Source: Fibrobacterota bacterium (GTDB lineage: Bacteria; Fibrobacterota; Fibrobacteria; UBA11236). From it: a DNA stretch of 64,000 nt. This document shows positions 15,235-22,992 of the stretch, piece after piece (the first letter of the stretch is position 1; the number at the start of each line of letters is the position of its first letter). Position numbers and translations under genes: made by a program. Location of the stretch: the NCBI GenBank assembly GCA_019509785.1, contig JAEKLQ010000023.1, forward strand, positions 62,001 to 126,000. Reading direction: 5' to 3'. The notes beneath the pieces were generated by a model. It was not told the origin of the DNA. It made no database searches and saw only the letters and a list, made by a program, of their open reading frames with translations.

Positions 15235-15375
15235 CGCATCGTCGGCAATCTTTGCGCTCCTTCGACCGGAATTTATCTTCCCTAACAGAATGACGCATCG
15301 CCCCGTTTTTAAGCGGCGGGGAGACCAGCGGCCAAGGCGCTAGCGCGCCTTTTACCTCTCCGTGAGGAGTAGCAT
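15235..15375 (+). promoter_or_regulatory. Hairpin-rich leader before FemAB-like gene
   Basis: This stretch contains three short stems in a row: CCCCG/CGGGG (15301-15305 with 15317-15321); AAGGCGC-TAGC-GCGCCTT (15334-15351) followed by TT, resembling a terminator; and CTCC-GTGA-GGAG (15358-15369), whose right arm is the GAGGAG ribosome site of the next gene. A terminator-like hairpin followed by one hiding the ribosome site is the layout of an attenuator or riboswitch. A 10-base direct repeat TGACGCATCG (15232-15241 and 15291-15300) also brackets the upstream half. I could not match it to a known riboswitch. Confidence 0.4.
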
Positions 15376-16614
15376 ATGATTCGCATTTACGACCCGAGCC
15401 TGGAACGGGCTTGCCGGGATTTCCTGGACCGATCCCCGAAGGCCAATTATTGCCATGACCCCGCCTGGCTCGACGTAATACGCGAAGCCTACGGAAAGGA
15501 AGCGTTCGCCTTCGTGCGGACCGACCCCGTAACCGGGAAGATACGGGGCTACGCCCCCGCCTGCCACCTGGCCTCGGCGGCCTTCGGGCGCCACCTGGTG
15601 GCGCTGCCTTATCTGGATTACGGCGGCATCCTGGCCGAAGATCTCGACAGCGAGGACGTGCTGCGCGAGAAGCTTTTGTCCGAAGCCGTACGCGGCAAGG
15701 CGGGCCTCGAGATCCGCAGCCGCTTTCCCCTCGCCGGCCTGCCGGTTCCCGAGGACGGGAAGGTGTGCATGATCCTGCCCTTGCGCGAAGAGCCGCCCGA
15801 AGAGTCCCCGGAGGCCGATTGGACCCCCGTCGCGGCCGATGAAATGGAAGATGGCCTGGAGAGCGAGGAGCCCTGGATAGCGGAAGGGGCGGTCTGGTCG
15901 GAATGGGATGGGGCCGTACCCGTCGATGCGGCCACCTATCCTATCAAGACAGGGACGCGTAAGGGCCAGGGCGGCGCGAAGCCGGCCCCCGACCACGGCG
16001 CCAACGCTTACTGGAAGAGCCTCGACGCCAAGGTGCGCAACCAGGTGCGTAAGGCGGAGAAATCGGGCGTGACCGTAAGCTGGGGCCGCGAGGAACATCT
16101 GGACGAATTCTACGAGGTTTTCTGCGTGAACATGCGCGACCTGGGCTCGCCCACCCACGCCAAGGGATTCTTCGCCGCCGTCCTCAAGCATTTCCCGGGC
16201 GCTTCCATCGGCATCGCCCATCGCGAAGGGAAGTGCATCGGCGGGCTTTTCCGCATCCTGTGGAAGGACGAGCTGGTCATCCCCTGGGCTTCGACCCTTA
16301 AGGAGGAACGGGTGCATTGCCCCAATAACGCGCTCTACTGGGAGGCCATCCAGTTCGCCTTCGAACGGGATTGCGCGCGCGTCGATTTCGGCCGCAGCAC
16401 CAAGGACGAAGGCACCTACCGGTTCAAGAAGCAGTGGTTGGCCCGGGAAAGTAATTTGTATCGTTACCAATTCGATGACAAAGGCCACTTCCTGGAACGG
16501 GCCTGGCACGTTTCGCAGGGCAAGCTAGGATGGACCCGAAACGTATGGGCGAAGCTCCCCTTGAAGCTGGCAAACGCCCTGGGCCCCATGGTGCGGGGAA
16601 GCATCTCGGCCTGA
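15376..16614 (+). CDS. FemAB/GNAT-like peptidyl or acyl transferase, XrtA FemAB relative
   Basis: A 412-residue protein related to the XrtA-associated FemAB family. Its N-terminal half begins NYCHDPAWLDVIREAYG and contains LPYLDYGGILAEDL. The C-terminal half has LDAKVRNQVRKAEKSGV, then NMRDLGSPTHAKGFF, and ends with VDFGRSTKDEGTYRFKKQW. Between them, residues about 135-215 are an acidic, proline-rich insert absent from the paralogue at 24.3-25.3 kb. Fem-type enzymes transfer aminoacyl or acyl groups to cell-surface precursors. The true donor is unknown. GAGGAG precedes the ATG. Confidence 0.75.
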   Translation: MIRIYDPSLERACRDFLDRSPKANYCHDPAWLDVIREAYGKEAFAFVRTDPVTGKIRGYAPACHLASAAFGRHLVALPYLDYGGILAEDLDSEDVLREKLLSEAVRGKAGLEIRSRFPLAGLPVPEDGKVCMILPLREEPPEESPEADWTPVAADEMEDGLESEEPWIAEGAVWSEWDGAVPVDAATYPIKTGTRKGQGGAKPAPDHGANAYWKSLDAKVRNQVRKAEKSGVTVSWGREEHLDEFYEVFCVNMRDLGSPTHAKGFFAAVLKHFPGASIGIAHREGKCIGGLFRILWKDELVIPWASTLKEERVHCPNNALYWEAIQFAFERDCARVDFGRSTKDEGTYRFKKQWLARESNLYRYQFDDKGHFLERAWHVSQGKLGWTRNVWAKLPLKLANALGPMVRGSISA

Positions 16615-17921
16615 GAGCGCCTTCCGCCGCTCCGGCGGGGGCGGCCCGCCCCCGCAAAAAGACCGCCCGCCTGCTGTGGATCATGTTCGCGGTGTTCGTC
16701 GTGTACGGCACCACTTTCCCTTTCCGCTTCGACATCGGATGGCATGGATTCCTCCGCGAGGCCCAGCGCATCAATTGGCGCCCGCTGGGGGGTACCGCGG
16801 ACAACATCATCCTTTCCGATATCGTCCAGAACATCATGTTGTTCATGCCCTTCGGTTTCCTGGGCTATTTCTCGCTCATCTACAAGAGCTCCCTGGCCCG
16901 CAAGGCCGCCGTGGTGCTGATGGGCGCGTCCCTCTCCGCCAGCGTGGAGTTCCTGCAGATCTTCTCGCCGGTGCGCTATCCCGCCCTGTCCGACGTCATC
17001 TTCAATACCGTGGGCACCGCCGTCGGCCTTTTGGTCGCCATGTCCTTCAAGCGGTCGGTGCTCGGCTTCAAGACCCATCCCCTGGCGCGCCGCTTCCTGG
17101 ACGCGCCCTCCGCCTTCCCCGCTATCATCTTCCTGGGCCTGGTGATCGCCGGTTGCTGGGAGCCTTTCGATTTCAGCCTGGACGTGGGGCTCGTCATCTC
17201 CCATCTCAAGCCCCTCATCCGCCATCCCTTCACGTTCGCCAATCCCGATGACGATCTGATGAGCTTCATCCGGTTCCTGTTGGCTTCGCTCTTCATGTGC
17301 CGCCTGTTCGCGGAAGCGGGTCTCCGGCTGCCGGCGTTGTGGGGCGCGATCCTTTTGGGCGCCCTGGGAGGGGCGCTCGAGCTTTCCCAAGCCTTCATCC
17401 AATCCCGCTTGCCCGAGGTCCAGGACGCCCTGGTTGCCATGCTGGGATCGGCGGCGGGCGGCATCGCCTACTTCTTCCCCGGTTTCCATCTCCGCCCGCG
17501 CACCTGGACCCTGGCCGGCGCGGCCATGATCTTCCTGTCGTCCGCGGCGCGCGCGTGGTATCCCTATCATTTCTCGTCCCACTACTCCGGGTTCAACTGG
17601 GTGCTATTCATGCCCTACTACGAGCACACCACTTTCCAGGCCCTGGGGGATTTCATCGAAAGCGCGATGCTGTTCTTCCCCTTGGGATTCCTGCTGGCCT
17701 ATTTCCACCCCGGGGTCCGCATGGAGGCCAAGGGCGTTTTGCTATCCGGCGCGCTCGCCTTCGTCGTGGAAGCGTTGCAGGGATTCGTGCCCGGCCGCTA
17801 CGCCGATGCCACCGACGTGCTGGGAGCCGTGCTGGGCGGCTTCGCCGGCGCTTTGGCCCTTTCGCGCGGCTGGCCGGCCTTCAGGGAATACATGGCCCGG
17901 GACGACGACGAGCAGGTGTAA
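16530..17921 (+). CDS. VanZ-like membrane protein with repeated VanZ units
   Basis: A 463-residue membrane protein with at least ten hydrophobic segments. The VanZ hallmark (a Glu-x2-Gln in a helix, then an Arg, an Asp and a Gly-rich helix) appears three times: VEFLQIFSPVRYPALSDVIF, LELSQAFIQSRLPEVQDALV and VEALQGFVPGRYADATDVLG. VanZ proteins are linked to teicoplanin resistance and envelope polysaccharide loci; their chemistry is unknown. The annotated ATG overlaps the FemAB-like gene by 85 bases. The first 45 residues are low-complexity, so a later start is possible, but the overlap suggests coupling. Confidence 0.7.
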   Translation: MDPKRMGEAPLEAGKRPGPHGAGKHLGLRAPSAAPAGAARPRKKTARLLWIMFAVFVVYGTTFPFRFDIGWHGFLREAQRINWRPLGGTADNIILSDIVQNIMLFMPFGFLGYFSLIYKSSLARKAAVVLMGASLSASVEFLQIFSPVRYPALSDVIFNTVGTAVGLLVAMSFKRSVLGFKTHPLARRFLDAPSAFPAIIFLGLVIAGCWEPFDFSLDVGLVISHLKPLIRHPFTFANPDDDLMSFIRFLLASLFMCRLFAEAGLRLPALWGAILLGALGGALELSQAFIQSRLPEVQDALVAMLGSAAGGIAYFFPGFHLRPRTWTLAGAAMIFLSSAARAWYPYHFSSHYSGFNWVLFMPYYEHTTFQALGDFIESAMLFFPLGFLLAYFHPGVRMEAKGVLLSGALAFVVEALQGFVPGRYADATDVLGAVLGGFAGALALSRGWPAFREYMARDDDEQV

Positions 17922-17929
17922 GCCGGCGC

Positions 17930-19135
17930 ATGGGCGAAAGAGCGGACGTCATTATCGCCGGCGGCGGCATCGTGGGGTTGGCGACCGCCTTCCGTTTGCT
18001 GGAGGCCCATCCCGGCCGCAAGGTGCTGGTTCTGGAGAAGGAAGCCGGCGTGGCGCGCCACCAGACGGGGCATAATAGCGGCGTCATCCATTCCGGCATC
18101 TACTATAAGCCGGGAAGCTTCAAGGCCCGGCTGTGCCGCCGCGGCTACGCGCAGATGGTGGAGTTCTGCCGAGCGAGAAGCATCCCCCACGAGATCTGCG
18201 GCAAGATCGTGGTCGCGCTTTCCGATGCCGAGCTGCCCCAACTGGAAACCTTGCGGCAGCGGGCGGAGGCCAACGGGCTGCGCGGGGTGCGCGTGCTGGA
18301 AAAGGAATCCATCGCCGAGCGGGAACCGCATGCGGGGGGCATCCGGGCCTTGCACGTGCCCGAGACCGGCATCGTGGACTATAAAAAGGTGTCGGAGGCC
18401 CTGGCCGCCGGGATCCGTTCCCTGGGCGGCGAGGTGCGGCTTTCGAGCCGTGTGGATTCGTTGCGCGATCTGCCCGACGCCAAGGTGGTGGGCGCGGGAG
18501 AGGCGGAGTTCTCCGCCGGCTTCTTCATCAATTGCGGCGGCCTCATGAGCGACCGCTTGGCGCGTCTGGACGGGCTCGATCCCAAGATCGCCATCGTCCC
18601 TTTCCGCGGCGAGTATTACGACTTGTCCCCCGCCGCCGCCCCGCTGGTGCGGAACCTCATCTATCCGGTTCCCGATCCCGCCTTCCCCTTCCTGGGCGTG
18701 CACTTCACGCGCATGATCGGCGGAGGCATCGAATGCGGCCCCAACGCCGTGTTGGCCTTCAAGCGCGAAGGCTACCGGAAGTCCGATCTCGATGCGCGCG
18801 ATTTGGCCGAGGTGCTGCTGAACCCCGGCTTCCGCAAGCTGGCCGCGCGCCATTGGCGCATGGGCCTGGGCGAATTCCATCGCTCGTTCTCCAAGGCCGC
18901 CTTCGTGAAAGCCCTGCAACGCCTCTTACCCGAAGTACGCGCGGAGATGCTGACGCCTGCCGGCGCGGGCGTGAGGGCCCAAGCCCTCAAGCGCGACGGA
19001 TCCCTCGTCGACGATTTCGCCTTCGCGGAAGGCAAACGCAGCCTGCACGTCCTCAACGCCCCCTCCCCCGCCGCCACCGCCTCCCTGGCCATCGGCGAAG
19101 AAATCGTCTCCCGCTACACCGCCGCTACCCGCTGA
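17930..19135 (+). CDS. lhgO: L-2-hydroxyglutarate oxidase-like FAD protein
   Basis: A 401-residue FAD-dependent oxidoreductase of the DAO family. The N-terminal dinucleotide motif is VIIAGGGIVGLATAFRLLE, followed by RHQTGHNSGVIHSGIYYKPGS, which is diagnostic for L-2-hydroxyglutarate oxidase/dehydrogenase. Further family segments are VPFRGEYYDL, HFTRMIGGGIECGPNAVLAF and LNAPSPAATASLAIG at the C-terminus. It returns L-2-hydroxyglutarate to 2-oxoglutarate, passing electrons to the quinone pool or oxygen. The ATG lies 8 bases after the VanZ-like stop, so it is probably in the same transcript. Confidence 0.88.
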   Translation: MGERADVIIAGGGIVGLATAFRLLEAHPGRKVLVLEKEAGVARHQTGHNSGVIHSGIYYKPGSFKARLCRRGYAQMVEFCRARSIPHEICGKIVVALSDAELPQLETLRQRAEANGLRGVRVLEKESIAEREPHAGGIRALHVPETGIVDYKKVSEALAAGIRSLGGEVRLSSRVDSLRDLPDAKVVGAGEAEFSAGFFINCGGLMSDRLARLDGLDPKIAIVPFRGEYYDLSPAAAPLVRNLIYPVPDPAFPFLGVHFTRMIGGGIECGPNAVLAFKREGYRKSDLDARDLAEVLLNPGFRKLAARHWRMGLGEFHRSFSKAAFVKALQRLLPEVRAEMLTPAGAGVRAQALKRDGSLVDDFAFAEGKRSLHVLNAPSPAATASLAIGEEIVSRYTAATR

Positions 19136-19336
19136 GCGCGCCGGGGCCGATCGTCCCGTCCACCCCGCCCCATAATCCCGCCCCCTCAACTCGGCATTTC
19201 TCTCCGTTCCCCCGTAAGATGAGGGAGAAGGCGCCAGCCCCGACACGGCAACACAAAGCGAAGGCGGCTGGCCGTCAAGCGACGCGGGACCGCGCGGGGT
19301 CGGCCCGGCGGGGGCGCCGGGCGCATAACAAGCGGG

Positions 19337-19437
19337 CACGTTCCGGAAATAGGCGATAACCGGTTTACCGATGGCCCGCGAACGCGCATCCACGGCCCCG
19401 AAGAAAGATTCGCGGGCCTGCCTATTCCCGGAACGTG
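19337..19437. repeat. Long interrupted inverted repeat in a 546-bp gene-free region
   Basis: CACGTTCCGGAAATAGGC (19337-19354) pairs with GCCTATTCCCGGAACGTG (19420-19437) with one mismatch. A second perfect 10-bp pair, GGCCCGCGAA (19373-19382) with TTCGCGGGCC (19409-19418), is nested inside. Together they give a stacked stem with a one-sided 18-base bulge. The rest of 19136-19681 has no plausible gene: the open frames there are short and of unusual composition. The element could be a mobile repeat, a structured RNA or a replication/recombination site. No transposase is near. Confidence 0.6.
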
Positions 19438-19681
19438 GAAAGACCCGGGGATCGGCCTAGCGCCGTGCGCGCCCGGTGTCCCCGCCGGGACGAACCCGCA
19501 GAGACCCACGCGCGCAGCGCCCACAACCAGTCTTCGATTTCTTTTCCATACCCCCAAGCGAAAGCGTATTTTCCCTCCGTAGCGCTTCGTCAAAAAATCC
19601 GTCGCATCACCTGATGGACCCCGTCCACGGGGGTTCGACGCCCTGAATCGAATGGATCCCATGCGGGATCGGGAGAGAACC

Positions 19682-21427
19682 ATGTCCAAATCGTTCTTGC
19701 CGCCGGCGTTCTTCCTGTCCATTTTGCTCATCGCTTTCGCGCCCGTGCGGGCGGCCTTCACGACCCCGGCGTGTTCCGATTGGAAGCCGGGCGAATTCCG
19801 TTACGCCAAGCTGATCAGCCAAGGGACGACCGATTCCACCTTGAATGAACCCCTGAAGCTGGCCACCGCCCTGCGCGGGGACGGCAAGGTGGACGTCTAC
19901 TTCATCGAGCGGCATGGCAAGGTGAAGCGATGGAACCCCGATGACAGCACGGTCAGCACCTTGCTCTCCCTGAACACCTGGACGGATTCCCCCGACAAGG
20001 TCGATAGTACCGGTCCGGATGCCGAAACGGGCATGGAAGCCATCGCCCTCGATCCCGGCTTCGGCAAGAACCATCGCATCTTTCTCCGCTACGAGCCCTG
20101 GGACAAACCGGTATACCGCATCTCGCGTTTCGAAGTGGACGGCGACTCCATCCCCATGGCTTCGGAAAAGGTGATCCTGGAGATCCCCTATGTCCGTGAA
20201 CATACCCACTTGCAGGCGATAGTGCTGGGCGGCGCGGGCATGGCCTTCGATCCGGACGGCAACCTCCTCATCAACGTCGGCGCCAATACCGAGCTTTCGC
20301 CTTCGGTGAACGAGAAGTACCGCGATTTCAGCGCCGAGTATACCTCTTCCTATCTGCGCAATCTGCGCGGAGCGATCCTGCGCATCCATCCCGACGATTC
20401 GCCCAAAGGCTATACCATCCCCAAAGGCAATTTCGCCGAATACTACTCGGATTGGTTCAAGCAGAAGGGGCAGGACAGCCTGGCCGGCGTCTATGCCGAC
20501 ACGTCCATGGTGAAGCCGGAGATCTACATCAAAGGCGTCCGCAATCCCTACTCCATCACCGTCGATCCCGTGCGGGGCTGGGTGACCTGGGGCGAGTTCG
20601 GCCCCAACCGCATGGGCATGACCCGCGTCGAAGAGGACAATGTCGCCATGCATCCCGTCTACGGAGGCTATCCCTATTGGGCCGGCAAGAACGAGTTCCT
20701 GCTCGAAGGCATGCATCCGTGGGTGGATAACAATCCCGATCCCAAAGCGCCGATGAACAATTCGGTCTGGAACGACGGGCCCAAAACCCTGCCGCCCGCC
20801 GATACCCCGCGCTACGCTTACAGCAACCTGCTCAACTACGGATTCCTGGTCGGCAACCATCCCACCGTAGGCCCGTTCTACCATTACGACCCGGAATCGC
20901 CTTCGACTATCAAGTTCCCGCCGCATTTCGACAAGGCCTGGTTCCTGGCCGAACGGGCTACCAAAAGCCTCCGCGTGCTGCAATTGGACGAAACCGGATC
21001 TTACGTGATCGATTCGGTTATGGTTAGCGCGGACCAGCAATTGAGCCGTCCCCTGGATGTGGAACAAGGCGCGGATGGGGCAATTTATGTGGTCGATTAC
21101 GGGGACGGTTGGCACTCAACCTCCCCGAATACCCAGATTGGCCGCTTCGAGTACACGGGGTCCTGCCATCCGGGGGCTTCCGAAGCGATCCGCAGGCTCC
21201 CGGGCCGGCAACCGGACATCCGCTTGGGCGCGCGGTCATTGGAAATCCGTGAAGCGGGCAGTCATGTAGTGCGCGAGAAGGACCTGAAAGGGCGTGAAAT
21301 CGGGATTTGGCGCGGTACAGGGCCCCAAACCTACTCTTTGGGCAGGCCGGGTCAAGGTGTGAGCATCATCACCATAACCTTCCCGGAATCAGGAAAGATT
21401 GTGACGGGGATTACAGTTTCACCGTGA
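19682..21427 (+). CDS. Secreted PQQ-dependent sugar dehydrogenase-like propeller
   Basis: A 581-residue protein with a Sec signal peptide (FLSILLIAFAPVRA). Its body resembles the soluble glucose/sorbosone dehydrogenase fold: FIERHGKVKRWNPD, GMEAIALDPGFGKNHRIFLRY, then GGAGMAFDPDGNLLINVG, KGVRNPYSITVDP and YVVDYGDGW. These are six-bladed propellers that oxidise sugars with PQQ. The last 70 residues (LGARSLEIREAGSHV onward) look like a small beta-sandwich of the type that ends secreted FCB-group proteins. A GGGAGAG ribosome site supports ATG 19682 rather than upstream codons. PQQ binding is inferred from the fold. Confidence 0.7.
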   Translation: MSKSFLPPAFFLSILLIAFAPVRAAFTTPACSDWKPGEFRYAKLISQGTTDSTLNEPLKLATALRGDGKVDVYFIERHGKVKRWNPDDSTVSTLLSLNTWTDSPDKVDSTGPDAETGMEAIALDPGFGKNHRIFLRYEPWDKPVYRISRFEVDGDSIPMASEKVILEIPYVREHTHLQAIVLGGAGMAFDPDGNLLINVGANTELSPSVNEKYRDFSAEYTSSYLRNLRGAILRIHPDDSPKGYTIPKGNFAEYYSDWFKQKGQDSLAGVYADTSMVKPEIYIKGVRNPYSITVDPVRGWVTWGEFGPNRMGMTRVEEDNVAMHPVYGGYPYWAGKNEFLLEGMHPWVDNNPDPKAPMNNSVWNDGPKTLPPADTPRYAYSNLLNYGFLVGNHPTVGPFYHYDPESPSTIKFPPHFDKAWFLAERATKSLRVLQLDETGSYVIDSVMVSADQQLSRPLDVEQGADGAIYVVDYGDGWHSTSPNTQIGRFEYTGSCHPGASEAIRRLPGRQPDIRLGARSLEIREAGSHVVREKDLKGREIGIWRGTGPQTYSLGRPGQGVSIITITFPESGKIVTGITVSP

Positions 21428-21440
21428 GTTAAAGTCCATA

Positions 21441-21469
21441 TTGTGATCGACGGCCAGTAAAGGTTTATT
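21441..21469 (+). promoter_or_regulatory. Possible sigma-70-type promoter for PEP-CTERM gene
   Basis: TTGTGA (21441-21446) and TTTATT (21464-21469) are spaced by 17 bases in an AT-rich stretch upstream of the PEP-CTERM gene. Each box matches consensus at four of six places. No GG-N10-GC sigma-54 element, common for XrtA-regulated genes, was seen here. Confidence 0.3.
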
Positions 21470-21516
21470 CAGATTCAAATTAGGTTTTTAACAGATTCTA
21501 AAGTAAGGTGGTCCGA

Positions 21517-22056
21517 ATGCGACCGATGAACTCACTCCCGGCGGCAGCCGGTCTCCTTCTCGTCCTCGCTACGGGATCATTCTCGGCGCCCATCCACTCG
21601 GAAACCTCCGTAGGCGGGCACGGGGGGTATTGGACCGTGCCGGCTACTTATGATCCCTGGGCCCCCGGGTGGATCGGCCACCGCGGGCATCGTTCGCCTG
21701 GATTGGCTCCGCGGGACAGGGGGCTTGCGAAAGACCATGGCGGCTATGGGGCGGCGAACCTCCCCTTCGGGCTGGGAAGAATGGATGAAGGCTACCCGAT
21801 CCCGTCGCGGCTTTGCGGAGGCGCGGTCGGTACGGGCTTGTCGCAGTATCCGTTAGAGGGCCCTGATTCGGAGACGCCGGACTTGGACGTGACACAGCCA
21901 GGCGATGACGGATCGGATGCGCGGATTGCCGCCACCGCGGACTTGGACCGGAACGCGAACCCTATCCCGGCAGTACCCGAGCCGGGATCTTTGGCGATGC
22001 TGGGGGCGGGAGCGTTAGGCCTTTTGGCTGCGCGCGGACTGCTCAAGGATCAATAA
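21517..22056 (+). CDS. PEP-CTERM sorting-domain protein
   Basis: A 179-residue secreted protein with a signal peptide (AAAGLLLVLATGSFSA) and a Gly/His/Pro-rich middle of no recognised fold. The end is a PEP-CTERM tail: VPEP, a hydrophobic helix (SLAMLGAGALGLLA) and a short basic segment ARGLLKDQ. Such tails are cut and possibly linked to a carrier by exosortases during export of the matching exopolysaccharide. It is the only PEP-CTERM protein I see in the window. ATG 21517 has AAGGTGG 6 bases upstream; a GTG at 21508 is in frame. Confidence 0.85.
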   Translation: MRPMNSLPAAAGLLLVLATGSFSAPIHSETSVGGHGGYWTVPATYDPWAPGWIGHRGHRSPGLAPRDRGLAKDHGGYGAANLPFGLGRMDEGYPIPSRLCGGAVGTGLSQYPLEGPDSETPDLDVTQPGDDGSDARIAATADLDRNANPIPAVPEPGSLAMLGAGALGLLAARGLLKDQ

Positions 22057-22068
22057 AGCGGGGAACCA

Positions 22069-22090
22069 CGGGTCGCACCTGCGCGGCCCG
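22069..22090 (+). terminator. Weak hairpin after PEP-CTERM gene
   Basis: CGGGTCGC (22069-22076) pairs with GCGGCCCG (22083-22090), with one G-T wobble and a six-base loop, 13 bases after the stop codon. Only TT follows, so it is a poor match to an intrinsic terminator. Confidence 0.25.
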
Positions 22091-22233
22091 TTGATGTTCG
22101 CGAAAATGTCCTCTAACCGCCGTAATCGCGTACGGCCGTTTCCCGTTTCCATCCTCGGATTTCCCTGGCTCAGGGGTTTCCGCGAACGTTAATTTTGATC
22201 ATTCGGCAATCCTGTATCGGATTCCGATGCAAA

Positions 22234-22929
22234 ATGGAAACTACCCGCCCTTTCCGAGCCGATCTGGAGAAATACTACCGAATCGAATTCGGCGGGAAGA
22301 CCGTCACGTTCTGGCGGAAAGCCAAGCTCTGGTCCACCCATCTGGGCTTGCAATGCGTAGCCGTGTACCGCCTGACCCGGTATTGCCGGGCCCTTTTGCG
22401 CGAAGGCCGGATTTGGGCCGCTCCCATTTTCATCCTTTCGGAATACCTCGCGTTTCTGGTGAGGTTCTTCCATCACGTGGATATCTTCGCTGCCGAGATT
22501 GGACCCGGATTCTACATCGGCCATCTGGGAACCATTTACATCGGAAGGACCCGCATCGGGGAGAACGTCAGCGTCACGCATAACCTGACCATCGGGACCG
22601 GCCTCTCCGGGGGCCTCCCCCGCCTGCCTATCGTGGGCAATAACGTGTGGATCGGAACGGGATGCATCCTGTACGGGAACATCCATGTAGGCGACGGGGT
22701 GACCGTGAATTGCGGCACGGTGCTGTCGCGCAGCGTTCCCGACGGCTGCCTGGTCGGGGGGAATCCGGGCCGGATCATCTCGGTGCGTCACGAAAATTCC
22801 AAGCTCTTCGGGTTGGCCGGCGCCGGCGCGCCGGCTTTCGCCTCGGCCGCGAATCCCCTTGAAGATGCCGTTTCGGCCCCGTCGGCAGCGCCCGGAACGC
22901 GACCGGATCCCCAACCCCTGCAGAGATGA
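22234..22929 (+). CDS. Serine acetyltransferase-like hexapeptide transferase
   Basis: A 231-residue protein with an N-terminal helical part and a left-handed beta-helix: IGPGFYIGHLGTIYIG, then IGENVSVTHNLTIGTG, then IVGNNVWIGTGCILYG and NIHVGDGVTVNCGTVLSRSV. The order fits CysE-type O-acetyltransferases often found in polysaccharide clusters, which acetylate sugars from acetyl-CoA. The catalytic histidines are expected in GHLG and THN. The tail after residue 200 is Ala/Pro-rich. The ATG at 22234 was chosen because homology begins at RPFRADLEKYY; the open frame reaches a TTG at 22195. Confidence 0.75.
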   Translation: METTRPFRADLEKYYRIEFGGKTVTFWRKAKLWSTHLGLQCVAVYRLTRYCRALLREGRIWAAPIFILSEYLAFLVRFFHHVDIFAAEIGPGFYIGHLGTIYIGRTRIGENVSVTHNLTIGTGLSGGLPRLPIVGNNVWIGTGCILYGNIHVGDGVTVNCGTVLSRSVPDGCLVGGNPGRIISVRHENSKLFGLAGAGAPAFASAANPLEDAVSAPSAAPGTRPDPQPLQR

Positions 22930-22992
22930 GCCTTTTCCGGTAGCCCTTTGGGCCGCCCCCGCCCGCATCGGATGCGAGTGAGGTTTCCGGAT

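Noticed and set aside
19186-19393. Short ORFs in the 19.1-19.7 kb gap as real genes
   Set aside because: Composition is Pro/Arg-rich, there is no ribosome site, and the inverted repeat interrupts them; treated as non-coding.
19607-21115. Long minus-strand ORF opposite the sugar dehydrogenase-like gene
   Set aside because: Same shadow pattern; the plus strand has a signal peptide, ribosome site and recognisable propeller motifs.
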